A DNA stretch of 64,000 bases from an uncultured Caulobacteraceae bacterium (GTDB lineage: Bacteria > Pseudomonadota > Alphaproteobacteria > Caulobacterales > Aquidulcibacteraceae). The position numbers were made by a program, and so were the translations under genes. Shown piece by piece: positions 25,527 to 35,225 of the stretch. Below the pieces are notes generated by a model. The model was not told the DNA's origin. It searched no databases and saw only the letters and a list, made by a program, of their open reading frames with translations. Numbering within the stretch: the first letter of the stretch is position 1; the number at the start of each line of letters is the position of its first letter. The stretch covers positions 1 to 64,000 of the forward strand of contig CADEDT010000002.1 of the NCBI GenBank assembly GCA_902826145.1. Reading direction: 5' to 3'.

Positions 25527-28331
25527 ATGGCCCAGGATCACGACGACGACATCCGCCCTGCGGCGGAGGCCCCGGACGCTTGGACTGAATCCATGATCCA
25601 GGCGGCGCTCGACACCGGCGTCGCTGTCGAAACGCCTGCCGGGCCCAGCGTCTCCAAGGCGCTGAAGCGAGCCGCCGAGCGCATTGGCGCCTGGGCCGAT
25701 GATCCGGCCCTCGGCAAGGATGTGCTGAAACTGATCGAGAGCGGCCGCGCGTTGCTCGATGCGCCGCTGATGCGCGCAGCACTTTCGCCCGGCGCGGAAC
25801 TCACCGTCTCCGCCGCACTGCTGCACTGGCCAACGCAACGCAGCGACGAACTTGAAGCCATCGCGCGCGCGCAAACCTTGCTCGCCGCCGGCGCCAAGCT
25901 TGGCATCGCGGGTTCACCATCACCAGCGGCACTTGATGCGCTCGACGCTGCCGCGCGCCTCGCCGATCCAATCGGCCGAGATGGCGCAACCATCCTCGTG
26001 CGCCCGCACGGCGACGCCGCCACTGAAATCATCGCCGCAGCCACATCGCGTGCACGCGCCAGCGCCGCGCTTGCCGCCGGCGCACGCGCGCTCGATGCAG
26101 CGCTTGCTGAACTCGCCATCGAAGCCGTGCGCAACGGCCTCAACGCTGAACACGGCGGCGTGCAACGCAAAGCCGCCGGCGCGCGCCTCGCCGGCGCACC
26201 CGACGCCGACATCCTCGCTGCGCTCACCGGCGCCGTCGCACGCGGCGCCTACACCGCCGCACTCGACGCGGGTGCCGAGCCCGCGCACCGCCGCATCACC
26301 ATCGCCGCGCCGGAAGCTGGCGGCCACGCCCTCACCGCCTTCGCTGACGGCGCCATCGATCCAACCGGCGCCGTTCGCTCTGACGCTGAAGGCAGCATCA
26401 TTGGCGCAACCATCTCGCTGCCGCGCTTCATGGGTGATCGTGCCTTCGACAGCGCCGCCTTCGAAGCCGCGATCCGCACACTCGTGCGCGCCCTCGACGC
26501 CGCCCATGGCGGCGCGGGCTCGCCGCGACGCCCAATTCTCATCCGTCTCGAAGGCCTAGCCGCCCTGCTCATGCGCAGCGGCGTCGCCTACGATAGCGCA
26601 GAAGGCCGCAACATCGGCGCGGGTGTCGCCGCGCTCGCACAAGCCGCGGCCATCTCTGAGAGCGCGGCGCTTGCCGGCGCCAAGAGCGCCTACCCGGATT
26701 GGTCGCGCACCAAGCGCCAAGAGGATGCGACCGTCAAAACCATCCGCAACGCCGCCAACGCCATCGAAGGCGACATTGCCGAGCATGCGAAGACGATCTT
26801 CCGCACGCTGCCGGATCTGAAGAACGCGGGCTTGCGCGTTTCCATCAACATCGCCTTCGCCAACGATAGCGGCATCACCCGCGCCATCGGCTCAACCGCG
26901 CCGGGCATCGCGGCAGCGCACACGATCGCGATCTATGGCCAGCGCGAAGACGGCGGCTTCGGCCGCTTGCTGAGCGACGATGCGCGCATCGCGCTCGCCG
27001 CGCTCGGTTATGACGGCGAAGAGATCGCCGCCATCGCCCAACACATCGAAGGCCGTCGCACTCTACGCGGCGCGCCCGGCGTGAACCTCGAACGTCTCGC
27101 GCAACTCGGCCTCACCGAGCCCGCGCTCGACGCGATCGAAGACGCCGCCGCCGACGCCTTCAACCTCCGCGCTGTCGTCCATCCGCTCGTGATCGGCCCC
27201 GAGCTTTGCGAAGAAGTGCTGAAGCTGCCGCCCGATGTCGCCGCGGGCAAGCGCGGCGATCTTTTGATGACGCTGGGCTTCAGCGAAGAGGAGATCGCGC
27301 AAGCCGAAGCCTATTGCCTGGGCGCCGCCGATCTCATCGCGGCGCCGGGCCTGAAGCCCGCGCACGCCAGTATCTTCGCACGCGACATCGCGCCGGACGC
27401 CGAGATTGCCATGGCCGCGGCTGCGGCGCCTTTCGCCAACGTCGCGCTCAACATCACGCTGACGGCGGAGCAAGCTTCACGCCGCAATGCGCTGCTCGAA
27501 GCCGCGCAAGCGGCGGGCGTTGCGCTCATCTCGATCCACACCGAAGCGCCCCCGATCACGCTGACGCTGGCGGACATCGACGAAGACATCGACGCGCCAC
27601 GCGCGCCAGCCGCCACGCCCATCCCGGCATCGGCAGAGGAGCAAGTCCAAGAAGCACCCGCGCGCGTTGAACGCCGCCGCCTGCCCGAGCGACGCAAGGG
27701 CTACATCCAAAAATCCATCGTCGGCGGTCACAAAGTCTATCTGCACACCGGCGAATACGACGACGGCGAACTCGGCGAGATATTCATCGACCTGCACAAG
27801 GAAGGCGCCGCCTTCCGGTCGCTCATGAACAATTTCGCCATCTCGATCTCGATCGGCCTGCAATACGGCGTGCCGCTCGAAGAATACGTCGACGCCTTCC
27901 TCTTCACCCGTTTCGAACCGGCCGGCGAAGTCAAAGGCAACGAAACCATCCGTCACGCCACCTCGATCCTCGACTACATCTTCCGCGAGTTGGCCGTGAG
28001 CTATCTCGGCCGCGCCGATCTCGCGCAGGTCGATCCCTTCGACGCACGCGGCGATGGCCTCTCCAAACGCGCCACCGACGCCGAGAGCGCCGCGCGCCTC
28101 ATCTCACGCGGCTTCGCGCGCGGCGCCTCACCCGACAATCTGGTGATGCTGCGTCCACGCGCCGTCGTCGAAAACATCCGCGACCGCAAAGAGCCGCAAG
28201 CCACGGCGCCGCCAAAGCCCGTCGCCACCGGCTATCGCAACGACGCCTGCAGCGCCTGCAGCCACTTCACCGTCGAGCAATCCGGCAAATGCGCCGCCTG
28301 CGGCGCGACCGGCGAAGCGAGCGGCGGCTAG
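25527..28331 (+). CDS. Class II (B12-type) ribonucleotide reductase-like protein lacking catalytic motifs
   Basis: The 934-residue protein has a last quarter (about 717-925) closely matching the C-terminal region of Nrd[41 protein letters not shown] and a closing pair Cys908-x2-Cys911, Cys922-x2-Cys925. The middle still aligns in outline with the NrdJ barrel ([44 protein letters not shown]). The catalytic finger-loop motif of the NPCSE type is absent, the DDTACNLASLNL-like segment reads as [15 protein letters not shown], and the GAISKTIN-like segment reads [11 protein letters not shown]. The N-terminal region is Ala-rich and shorter than in NrdJ (about 1200 residues). I infer an RNR-derived pseudoenzyme. 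GGGAGG precedes the ATG by 6 nt. Confidence 0.8.
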   Translation: MAQDHDDDIRPAAEAPDAWTESMIQAALDTGVAVETPAGPSVSKALKRAAERIGAWADDPALGKDVLKLIESGRALLDAPLMRAALSPGAELTVSAALLHWPTQRSDELEAIARAQTLLAAGAKLGIAGSPSPAALDALDAAARLADPIGRDGATILVRPHGDAATEIIAAATSRARASAALAAGARALDAALAELAIEAVRNGLNAEHGGVQRKAAGARLAGAPDADILAALTGAVARGAYTAALDAGAEPAHRRITIAAPEAGGHALTAFADGAIDPTGAVRSDAEGSIIGATISLPRFMGDRAFDSAAFEAAIRTLVRALDAAHGGAGSPRRPILIRLEGLAALLMRSGVAYDSAEGRNIGAGVAALAQAAAISESAALAGAKSAYPDWSRTKRQEDATVKTIRNAANAIEGDIAEHAKTIFRTLPDLKNAGLRVSINIAFANDSGITRAIGSTAPGIAAAHTIAIYGQREDGGFGRLLSDDARIALAALGYDGEEIAAIAQHIEGRRTLRGAPGVNLERLAQLGLTEPALDAIEDAAADAFNLRAVVHPLVIGPELCEEVLKLPPDVAAGKRGDLLMTLGFSEEEIAQAEAYCLGAADLIAAPGLKPAHASIFARDIAPDAEIAMAAAAAPFANVALNITLTAEQASRRNALLEAAQAAGVALISIHTEAPPITLTLADIDEDIDAPRAPAATPIPASAEEQVQEAPARVERRRLPERRKGYIQKSIVGGHKVYLHTGEYDDGELGEIFIDLHKEGAAFRSLMNNFAISISIGLQYGVPLEEYVDAFLFTRFEPAGEVKGNETIRHATSILDYIFRELAVSYLGRADLAQVDPFDARGDGLSKRATDAESAARLISRGFARGASPDNLVMLRPRAVVENIRDRKEPQATAPPKPVATGYRNDACSACSHFTVEQSGKCAACGATGEASGG

Positions 28332-29434
28332 CCGCTACCCGCTCCCGGATCGCTGTCGCGGAAGCTCATTAGCTTCGCCTGCTGCGTGCGTTCGAGCGAG
28401 CGCATCATCAGGATGAGCCAGTTCCAGACGTCGATGGCGATGGCCGCGAGCCACACGAAGATGATCACAGACCACAGAGTGGCCAGCACCATCAACACGG
28501 CCCCGACGAGGCGTTCTGAGAGGCGTTTCGGATCCCAGGGATTGACGCTCGCGCGCTGATCCTTCGCGTACTGCAGCCGGGCTTCCACTTCAGCGATACG
28601 CGCGGCCTGGTACTCCGCCTGCTGCGTCGCGCGCCGCGCCGCCTGGTCGCCCTGGCGCCACGCGTTCTCCGCCTCCTGCGCCGCACGGCCTAGCCGGAAC
28701 TCGTTATCCTTGCGGTCCGCGAGTTCAACGACCGCAGCACGATACTCCGCGCACGTCGTGGCATTGCTACCGCGCCGACGCAGACACGTGTTTATCTCCT
28801 GATCGAGATTGGTCCGTACGTACTGCACCGTGTCTTCGTTGTACGCGTTGGCCAAGCGATCGATAAACGGCCCACGCACGACCAATGCACCGATGAACTC
28901 TGCATTGCTGTTCACCTGGTTCTGGTACGCATTGCGCGCCGTCGAACGCGCTTGCTCCAGTTGTTCCGCACTGGCCGGAGCCGCCGCCGGCACAGCAATC
29001 GCCTCGTTGCGCGCCGTTGCAAGCTCGGTTTCGATTTGCGTGATCTGCTCGTCCAGAAGCTCCACCTGCTGCATCTCGCCGCCCGGATAGAGCGAGAGCA
29101 CCGCCGTCGTGATGCCGCCCGAAAGGATCAGCAAGCAGAGCACGAAGATGATGCCGTACCAGATGCGATTGGCGCGGAAGAGCAGGAACACGCTGCTCTT
29201 CTCGTAGTCTTGCTCGGCCTCGCGCGCGTGACGCACGCGATCGATGGCGTCACGCAAGAACGTGAACGGCGTCGTGAAGATCGTGATGAAGATGCGTAAC
29301 AGGCCGCCTAGCGAGTCAACGAGTTGACCGCCCGACAGCACCAAGATCGCGCCCGCGCTGACAGCCGCGAACACGATGACGCCAATGATTGGATGCTCAA
29401 ATAGAAATGCCCACGGCGTGCCGATATCTGGCAT
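28328..29434 (-). CDS. Uncharacterized membrane protein with long coiled-coil region
   Basis: The 368-residue protein has a membrane helix near residues 15-35, a second at about 92-115 ([17 protein letters not shown]), a long charged helical region (about 118-310, e.g. [15 protein letters not shown] and [16 protein letters not shown]) with two cysteines, and a C-terminal hydrophobic pair (about 312-348). The loop is probably periplasmic. I do not recognise a family. Its stop overlaps the convergent RNR-like gene by 4 nt. Confidence 0.75.
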   Translation of the reverse strand: MPDIGTPWAFLFEHPIIGVIVFAAVSAGAILVLSGGQLVDSLGGLLRIFITIFTTPFTFLRDAIDRVRHAREAEQDYEKSSVFLLFRANRIWYGIIFVLCLLILSGGITTAVLSLYPGGEMQQVELLDEQITQIETELATARNEAIAVPAAAPASAEQLEQARSTARNAYQNQVNSNAEFIGALVVRGPFIDRLANAYNEDTVQYVRTNLDQEINTCLRRRGSNATTCAEYRAAVVELADRKDNEFRLGRAAQEAENAWRQGDQAARRATQQAEYQAARIAEVEARLQYAKDQRASVNPWDPKRLSERLVGAVLMVLATLWSVIIFVWLAAIAIDVWNWLILMMRSLERTQQAKLMSFRDSDPGAGSG

Positions 29435-29499
29435 GACCGCCTCCCCCTGTTTTCCCCAGGGTACTATATGACCACAAATGTGAAGGCGGCAAGACTACC

Positions 29500-29913
29500 T
29501 TAGCGCGTGCGCGGGCCATCGCGTCCGCGCTCGAAGCCGGGCACGTCGCCGAAGCTCACCCAGTCCTGCTTGTTGACGTCATAGACGGAGCGATCCGGCG
29601 GAAATTGCTCGCTCGCCTCGAAGCATCCTGGCGCAACGCCAACACGCGACGGATCGCGCGATCCCCACCAATACAAGCTCGTCCCGCACGTCGGACAGAA
29701 GAAGGTCGAGAACGTATTGCCGCTGTCCGTCGGCCGCGTGTACTCGCGCGCTTCGCCGATGAACTTCACTGCGCTTCGCTGAAAGTACACGCCCATCCCA
29801 AACGCCGAACCGCTGCGGCGCCGGCAATCAGTGCAATTGCACGCCACCACCGCCTCGCGTTCACCCTCGACCTGCACGCGCAACGCGCCGCAGCCACATT
29901 GTGCTTCTTTCAT
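29500..29913 (-). CDS. GFA-family (glutathione-dependent formaldehyde-activating-like) zinc protein
   Basis: The 137-residue protein has the Mss4-like fold of the GFA family: CGCGALRVQ, CNCTDCRRRSGSAFG and a late CPTCGTSLYW, which supply the structural and exchangeable zinc ligands. Many members are uncharacterized, and a role in formaldehyde-glutathione chemistry is not assured. The ATG at 29913 gives MKEAQCGCGA. A second, different GFA protein is at 37473-37961. Confidence 0.88.
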   Translation of the reverse strand: MKEAQCGCGALRVQVEGEREAVVACNCTDCRRRSGSAFGMGVYFQRSAVKFIGEAREYTRPTDSGNTFSTFFCPTCGTSLYWWGSRDPSRVGVAPGCFEASEQFPPDRSVYDVNKQDWVSFGDVPGFERGRDGPRTR

Positions 29914-29950
29914 AAAACCGAGATAGCGACGCACCCGCGCCGCCACAACG

Positions 29951-31348
29951 TCACATCGATGTGTAGCCGTACCAAAGCACCAGCAACACCAAGCGCGCCG
30001 CGAACGACGATCCCGTGAGCGTCGACAGCACGATCGCCACCAACGCCGCACCCGCGCCCGTCGCCGAAGCCAGAGTCAGTGTCTCAACCGGCGGATGCCG
30101 CACCAGCGCAGGCAGCGCCAGCAAGGTCGACCACAGCGCGCCCGCGACAACGAACGCCACGCGCCGCGCCATTGGCGCGAACGGCGCAACCTTCGTCAGC
30201 GCCACCAGCCCACGCGCCTCGCTCCGTCCCGCATGCGCCGAGAACGCAAACAACAGCAACAGCAGCGCAGCCGGACTCGCCGCATGCCTGAAATCCGGCG
30301 CGACAGCAGCGATAACAGCGACGACAGCCGCAAGCAGCAGAAACACACGCCCCGACCCAATCAGCCGAAACTCGGCGATTACTAAGCCCAGCGCATCGGC
30401 AACCGCCTGCTTCGCCGCCGGCGCATCCGGCACGACACGCGGCGGCGGGCCTGCGTTCAGCAACTTGCCCAAGCGCCCCGCCAACACCGCGCGCTTCTTG
30501 GCCTTGTGCGGCGCATAGATCAGCCCAGCGACCACGACGAGCGCCACCGCAATCCCGACCCATGCCAAGCGTGACTCGAGATAGCCCGGCGAAAACAGAC
30601 CGGCCATCACGTCGAGATCGATCGTCCCGGTCGCCAGAAAGCCGCCGCCGATGGAGAAGCTGTCCGTGCCCGGAGGCGCGCCGTACTTCAGCGGCGTCAC
30701 GAAGCCCGCGAAGTCCCACATGTTGGTGGCAAGACTCGAATGCTCAGCCTTGTCCGTCGCGACAGGTGCTGCAATCGAGCCGATCCACACACAAAAGTAC
30801 GCGAAGTCGCCAAAGCCCGAGCGCAGCAGCGGGCGCGCATCAAACAGAATGCGCAGCGCCGCGATTCCGATCATCGCCGGCCCCGCGACCACCCACATTG
30901 CGAAGCTCAGCTCCGCCATGTTGAGCGCGTCGCCCTCAAGCATGAATGTCGCCAGATACAAGCCGGCGAGATTGAGCGTCGCCAAGACGGCCAACAGCAC
31001 CGCTGCGTCCGCCACAAACCGTCCCAGCGCGATCGCCACACGCGATCCGGCTGACACTTCCTCAACTTGCCAAGGCTGCCTACGCGTCGTGTTCGAACGC
31101 AAATAGAGCCACGCAATCGGCAGCACGAGCGTGGAAACGATGATGCCCAACGACACGCCCAGGAATGGCGACGTCATCAGCGGCAGCGCATTGCCAACGG
31201 CAATCTTGATCCCGCCGCCGTCTTCGAACGGCAGCATGTAGCGCGCGCCGAGCGGCGCCACGAGCAACATGAGCCAAAGCGCCCGGCTGCGCGCATAGCG
31301 CAGCAGCGAGGTCGTCAGCGACGAACCGGTGATGACAGCCGCGTTCAC
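29951..31348 (-). CDS. ABC-2-type transporter permease
   Basis: The 465-residue protein has about ten hydrophobic segments and a cytoplasmic basic loop near residues 285-325 (PHKAKKRAVLAGRLGKLLN). It follows the ATPase gene with a 4-nt overlap, so both are made together. The layout (permease of two six-helix-like halves with one dedicated ATPase) fits an ABC exporter; the substrate is unknown. No typical antibiotic-resistance or lipid-export neighbour is present. Confidence 0.82.
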   Translation of the reverse strand: MNAAVITGSSLTTSLLRYARSRALWLMLLVAPLGARYMLPFEDGGGIKIAVGNALPLMTSPFLGVSLGIIVSTLVLPIAWLYLRSNTTRRQPWQVEEVSAGSRVAIALGRFVADAAVLLAVLATLNLAGLYLATFMLEGDALNMAELSFAMWVVAGPAMIGIAALRILFDARPLLRSGFGDFAYFCVWIGSIAAPVATDKAEHSSLATNMWDFAGFVTPLKYGAPPGTDSFSIGGGFLATGTIDLDVMAGLFSPGYLESRLAWVGIAVALVVVAGLIYAPHKAKKRAVLAGRLGKLLNAGPPPRVVPDAPAAKQAVADALGLVIAEFRLIGSGRVFLLLAAVVAVIAAVAPDFRHAASPAALLLLLFAFSAHAGRSEARGLVALTKVAPFAPMARRVAFVVAGALWSTLLALPALVRHPPVETLTLASATGAGAALVAIVLSTLTGSSFAARLVLLVLWYGYTSM

Positions 31349-32010
31349 TCGACCGGCTCCGGCTGACGCGCTGTTTGAGACGGCGACACCCGCCCGCCCT
31401 CAACGCGCAGCACCTGTACCGCGTGTGGCGCCAGCTCATCCGCCAAGTGCGTCGTCATCACGACGATCGCATCCTTTGCGCGCTCAACGATCAGCGCACC
31501 CAGCTTGCGTGCGGTTTCGCCGTCCAATTCAGCGGTCGGCTCGTCCAAAGCCAACACTTGCGGCGCACCGAGCAGCGCTTGCGCGAAGATCAAACGCCGG
31601 CGCATGCCGCCGGAGAAGCTGGCGATGCGGTTGTTGATGTCGGCATGAAGTCCAATGGCGTCAGTGATGGCGCCGAATTGCTTGTCGGCCTGCGTTTGGT
31701 TCAGCCCTTTGAGCGCCGCGATGTGTAGTGCGAATTCTCGCGCGGTCAGATCTTCCGGCAGATCAACGGCCTGCGGCGCGTATCCCAATGTCTTGCGCAA
31801 CGCGCCACGCGCGCCGTTGCGGCCATTCCAAGCAATTGTCCCGCGGTTCGGCCGCTCCGCCGTCGCGATCAGCCGCAGCAACGTGGACTTGCCCGCGCCG
31901 CTTGGGCCCACCAACAACGTCAAGCCAGGCGTGAACGTGAGCGACACGTCCTCCAGCACGCGCTTGCGCCCGTAGGCTTTGCCTACGTTCTTCAACTCAA
32001 GAGAAGCCAT
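31345..32010 (-). CDS. ABC transporter ATP-binding protein
   Basis: The 221-residue protein has a Walker A (VGPSGAGKSTLLRL), Q-loop (GYAPQAVDLPEDL), signature FSGGMRRRL, Walker B (VLALDEPTAELDG) and a switch His (MTTHLADE). The ATG at 32010 gives MASLELKNVGKAYG; the open frame upstream is intergenic sequence. It is the first gene of the exporter pair with the permease. Confidence 0.93.
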   Translation of the reverse strand: MASLELKNVGKAYGRKRVLEDVSLTFTPGLTLLVGPSGAGKSTLLRLIATAERPNRGTIAWNGRNGARGALRKTLGYAPQAVDLPEDLTAREFALHIAALKGLNQTQADKQFGAITDAIGLHADINNRIASFSGGMRRRLIFAQALLGAPQVLALDEPTAELDGETARKLGALIVERAKDAIVVMTTHLADELAPHAVQVLRVEGGRVSPSQTARQPEPVE

Positions 32011-32293
32011 CCTCGCCCTCCGGCCGCTCCAACGGCCTTGGGCGATAGATGCACACGGTAACCGCCGCGGATGCAATCGGCGGATAGGGATGAGCGCTAT
32101 CCAACGAACTTGCCTCGTACCGCCTTGAAACGAACGGCCGATGCCAAAATCAATCCGACCGGCTCGACACCAGCGTACACTTCCTCCGTTCCGCATCATT
32201 GAGGGGTCTCCTGGAATTCCGAGCCCGAAGACGAAGCGGAATGTGAGTGAAGCGAGAACGTTGCTGCCGGGGATCGTGAAACCGGCAGGTCCA
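32011..32293. other. Gene-free, hairpin-rich region upstream of the ABC operon
   Basis: I see no gene. The stretch has several inverted repeats: TTCCGC (32189-32194) with GCGGAA (32236-32241), a GGAATTCC palindrome near 32213, and CTGCCGG (32264-32270) with CCGGCAG (32282-32288). AGGTCC (32287-32292) can pair with GGACCT (36087-36092) on the other side of the mobile element. It should contain the ABC operon promoter and perhaps a structured leader. Confidence 0.5.
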
Positions 32294-32301
32294 GGAGAGG
32301 G

Positions 32302-32326
32302 CCGGTATCTTGGCGCAAGCGCGGGA
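32302..32326 (+). repeat. Left terminal inverted repeat
   Basis: 25 nt starting CCGGTATCTTGG and ending GCGCGGGA. It is the exact reverse complement of 36055-36079. Similarity stops abruptly on both sides. Confidence 0.85.
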
Positions 32327-32384
32327 AGCGCTTGGCCACTCGCCTTCCGAGGTCTTCTAGATGATCGCTGCTGCGCTGTGCGCG

Positions 32385-33323
32385 CTAGTTGCTTGGACTT
32401 CGTTTCACAGTCCAGAACTGCTGAGAGTCCCATTCCATTCGCAGGAACCCCTCAGCCAAAGCTTCGGCAAGTTCGCTCTCTTCGCGCGGTCCAATCCAGC
32501 GCAAAAGGAATCCTTGGTCCCAGCTTTCTCCGAGGGTTCGATATCGGATGTAGCCGTAGACGTACAGCGTAGCGCTGTCGGTGCTGCGTATCTTGTTGAG
32601 CGTGTCCCAATCCGTACGAAGCGGAAGTCTCGTCAGTCTAATGGCGTATTTGGTGCCCTGAGGAACCAAGCGCGAGATATCGCGCAGCCTCTCAGTGTCC
32701 TTTGGGGGAAGCACGTCTTTGGGCTTGAAACCTGCACACCAAATGGCGGCGACTTCTTCAATAATGGCGCTGGCTTTTCCGAAATTCTGCACAGCGATAC
32801 GAAGGTAAATGTCCTGATCGGCCACCAAAGCGGTGACGCTCTTCGGTTCACCTTTTACAAACGTAAAGAGCTTGAACGGCAGCTTTTGGGGGAAGTAAAT
32901 CACACCGCGCTCGACCTCTGTCAGAATGCGCGCGGTGTTTTCTCCGGTACTCTTCGCCTCGCTCCAGAGGAGCGCGGTGTAAACAGCAAGCGCGAGCGTG
33001 CCGAGTACAAGCAACAGCGTCAGCCCAGCAAGCGCGCTTTCCGCGTTTGGCCAGAGCAGCCAGGGCTCCTCTTGTTCATCATAGGCTTCTGCGCGCAGCT
33101 CTTGGCTACCGTCATCGCTGCGAACCGAAAAAAGAATGCCGCTGTTGCGATGTTCGGCGTCGGCTGTTTCCTCATGCTGGCCGCGATTTTGATTGGCCGC
33201 GTTTAGCGTCGCGGCCACGAACACTGCCGACAAACACAGCACCGATAACGCGCCGATGATTGCGAAGAACAGAAGTACGATGCGTCGGAAGGCGAGTTGC
33301 TCAGACGTCTTCGACTGCAACAT
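32385..33323 (-). CDS. Uncharacterized two-helix membrane protein in the transposon
   Basis: The protein is about 312 residues with a membrane helix near residues 14-40 (IVLLFFAIIGALSVLCLSAVF), a short loop, a second helix at about 95-120 (ALAGLTLLLVLGTLALAVY), then a soluble C-terminal domain (about 125-312) that is mainly beta-rich. I do not recognise it. This two-helix-plus-soluble-domain plan is common among small proteins of mobile elements. Its start (ATG 33323) overlaps the DUF6471 gene, suggesting coupled expression. Base composition is slightly less GC-rich than in the core genes. Confidence 0.7.
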   Translation of the reverse strand: MLQSKTSEQLAFRRIVLLFFAIIGALSVLCLSAVFVAATLNAANQNRGQHEETADAEHRNSGILFSVRSDDGSQELRAEAYDEQEEPWLLWPNAESALAGLTLLLVLGTLALAVYTALLWSEAKSTGENTARILTEVERGVIYFPQKLPFKLFTFVKGEPKSVTALVADQDIYLRIAVQNFGKASAIIEEVAAIWCAGFKPKDVLPPKDTERLRDISRLVPQGTKYAIRLTRLPLRTDWDTLNKIRSTDSATLYVYGYIRYRTLGESWDQGFLLRWIGPREESELAEALAEGFLRMEWDSQQFWTVKRSPSN

Positions 33324-33543
33324 GCGGAAGCCCCAGCGCCGCAACCGTCGCCATGAGGAACGTCGCCGGGAACGTGCCTCGCTTCAGCTTCGATTTCACA
33401 CTGTGCTCTGTTTCGCCTTCTAAGCCATGTTCTGCGAGTGCGTTCGCCAAATCGGCGTAGGTCATCTTCGCTCGCTTCAACTCGGCTTTGACCCAAGTCG
33501 AAAGCCTGTCGGCAAGCTCTTCCTCTGACTTTGCCAGCCCCAT
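33301..33543 (-). CDS. DUF6471-family small helix-turn-helix-like protein
   Basis: The 80-residue protein matches DUF6471: WVKAELKRAKMTYADLANAL, then KSKLKRGTFPATFLMATVAA and a short end. It looks like a small DNA-binding regulator. Start choice matters here. ATG 33543 has AGGAG 8 nt upstream; an in-frame ATG at 33615 also has GGGAG and would add 24 residues. A 7-codon open frame (ATG 33572, stop 33549) ends 5 nt before 33543. It is divergent from the transposase gene and may control that promoter. Confidence 0.78.
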   Translation of the reverse strand: MGLAKSEEELADRLSTWVKAELKRAKMTYADLANALAEHGLEGETEHSVKSKLKRGTFPATFLMATVAALGLPHVAVEDV

Positions 33544-33568
33544 AGGTGTCACTCCTGATCGAAAGGGA

Positions 33569-33624
33569 TCATATATGCTCCTTTTCCCCCTGTCATCCCG
33601 CCTAAAAGGTGTCATATGTGCTCC
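33569..33624. repeat. Direct repeat pair in the divergent DUF6471/transposase promoter
   Basis: TCATATATGCTCC (33569-33581) and TCATATGTGCTCC (33612-33624) agree at 12 of 13 positions, 43 nt apart. On the reverse strand each copy reads as a ribosome site plus start codon (GGAGCAYATATGA). They may be operators, duplicated start modules, or both. Confidence 0.6.
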
Positions 33625-33644
33625 CTCTGGAGCGAATAAGACAC

Positions 33645-34622
33645 GTGGCGGCCCACTTCCTCACCCTCAGCAAAGCAAGGACGCTCTCGTTAGCGTCCGT
33701 GTTTCGCATGAGCGATGCGGAAGCGGAGAAGCTGTTTCGTGATCTGCGCTGGGATGGCGGCGAGCCGAATTGCCCAGCGTGCGGTTCGCTGAACCCATAC
33801 GAGTATCGCCGCAAGACAGGCGCTCTCCAATTCGAGTGCCGCGATTGCAAGAAGCGCTACACGCTCACCTCACAGACGCTATTCGCTTCGCACAAGGCGA
33901 GCCTGCGCGCTTACCTGGCGTGCGTCGCCGTCGCGATGAACGAAGTAAAAGGCAAATCCGCGCTGGCGCTCTCGCGCGATCTGGACATGAGCTACAAGGC
34001 CGTCTGGGTTCTGCTGCACAAAATCCGCGAAGCGATGTCAGCAGAGATGAAGGGCCGCGAAGTCGGCGGCGAAGGCTCAACGGTCGAAATCGACGGCGGC
34101 TACTTCGGCGGTTACGTGAAGCCCGCCAACCTCCGCAAAGATCGCAAGGACCGGCGCCTCCGCGAGAACCAAAGCGGCAAGCGCAAAGTGGTTGTGGTCG
34201 TGCGCGAACGCGGCGGCGAGACGCTTCCGGGCGTGTTCCGCACCGAGGCGCAAGCCATGAGCTTCATCAAGGCGCGCGTTCGCAAGCAAACCCGTTTGAT
34301 GGCCGACGAAGCCACGTCATGGGATGCACTGCACGCCCGCTTTGAGATGAAGCGCATCAACCACCAAGAAGCTTACAGCTTCGACGGGGCCTGCACGAAT
34401 TGGGCGGAGTCGTTTTTCAGCAGAATGCGTCGCGGCGAGATCGGCCATAACCATCACGTCGCTGGCCCATATCTGCTGCGCTACGCACAGGAAGCCGCAT
34501 GGCGCGAAGATGCGCGCCGCGTTGACAACGGCTCACAAGTTCGCCGCGTCGCCTCGCTGGCGCTTGCAAATGCGCCGAGCGTCGATTTCTGCGGTTACTA
34601 TCAGCGACACAAGGCACGGTGA
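33645..34622 (+). CDS. IS1595-family transposase (ISXO2-like)
   Basis: The 325-residue protein has an N-terminal zinc ribbon (Cys43, Cys46, Cys65, Cys68), a helix-turn-helix (about 90-130, LALSRDLDMSYKAVW) and the ISXO2-like DDE domain. Asp150 (VEIDGGYFGG), Asp221 (LMADEATSW) and Glu255 (CTNWAESFFSRMRRG) are present. It appears intact. The GTG at 33645 gives the usual family start MAAHFLTLSKARTLSL; a longer GTG start at 33609 adds 12 residues. It should move the surrounding element by DDE chemistry. Confidence 0.92.
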   Translation: MAAHFLTLSKARTLSLASVFRMSDAEAEKLFRDLRWDGGEPNCPACGSLNPYEYRRKTGALQFECRDCKKRYTLTSQTLFASHKASLRAYLACVAVAMNEVKGKSALALSRDLDMSYKAVWVLLHKIREAMSAEMKGREVGGEGSTVEIDGGYFGGYVKPANLRKDRKDRRLRENQSGKRKVVVVVRERGGETLPGVFRTEAQAMSFIKARVRKQTRLMADEATSWDALHARFEMKRINHQEAYSFDGACTNWAESFFSRMRRGEIGHNHHVAGPYLLRYAQEAAWREDARRVDNGSQVRRVASLALANAPSVDFCGYYQRHKAR

Positions 34623-34636
34623 AAACGCAAGACCTG

Positions 34637-34668
34637 TTCAACGGATGTGTGTTAGAATCCGCGTTGAA
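34637..34668 (+). promoter_or_regulatory. Inverted repeat and candidate leaderless promoter before the cassette
   Basis: TTCAACGGAT (34637-34646) pairs with ATCCGCGTTGAA (34657-34668) apart from a 2-nt bulge. TAGAAT at 34653-34658 resembles a -10 box and lies only 9 nt before the ATG at 34668. There is no ribosome site, so the mRNA may be leaderless. Confidence 0.35.
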
Positions 34669-35225
34669 TGAGTGACGTAACAATCACCCTTGCCGAGCAA
34701 CCGCCCGGCGCGCCAAAGGCGGACTTCGCCTTTTATATCGACTTCAAGAAGGGCGAAGGCTCGCCCTCGCGCGTATTCTCAGCGACGCACGATTTTATCA
34801 AAGCTTGCGAGCGCGTGGACCGCGATCTCGTTCGTTCGATTGATTCCAACATCGAACCGGTCTTGATGCTTGAAGACATCGAGGCCGCTTCGCTCAAGAC
34901 GTGGCTGCGAAACGCACTGACAGCAGCAGACGACCAAGCGATCAAGGAACTGGATTGGAAGCCGCTTGTCGGCAAATACCTCGTTCGGGCCAAGTATGCG
35001 ATCCTGCGGTGGATCGACACTGACGATGCTCCGCGCAATTTGCCTGAATTGGCGCGTGAGATTCAGCAGATCGCGGCAGAGACAGACGTTCGCCATCTAC
35101 CCGATTATGCGCCGCCGTCGGCTCAGACACTGATCACGGCTATCAAGGACTTCCAGGGCGTGAAGGAGACGCTCGCCTCGGTGATCGCGCAGCCTACATC
35201 TCTGCGGAAGGCGAGCTTGAAATGA
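34668..35225 (+). CDS. Unknown protein, first gene of a two-gene cargo cassette
   Basis: The 185-residue soluble protein has no signal peptide or membrane helix. It has a beta-rich start (DVTITLAEQPPG, then FAFYIDFKKGEGSPSRVF) and a helical remainder with a conserved-looking acidic patch (DSNIEPVLMLEDIE) and KYLVRAKYAILRWID. I do not recognise a family. It lies 45 nt after the transposase and overlaps the next gene by 4 nt (ATGA), so the two products are probably made in equal amounts and act together. Defence, toxin or phage-derived roles are all possible; none is shown by sequence. Confidence 0.7.
   Translation: MSDVTITLAEQPPGAPKADFAFYIDFKKGEGSPSRVFSATHDFIKACERVDRDLVRSIDSNIEPVLMLEDIEAASLKTWLRNALTAADDQAIKELDWKPLVGKYLVRAKYAILRWIDTDDAPRNLPELAREIQQIAAETDVRHLPDYAPPSAQTLITAIKDFQGVKETLASVIAQPTSLRKASLK

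Noticed and set aside
25527-28331. Functional class II ribonucleotide reductase
   Set aside because: The sequence lacks the finger-loop and other catalytic motifs although its C-terminal region is well preserved.
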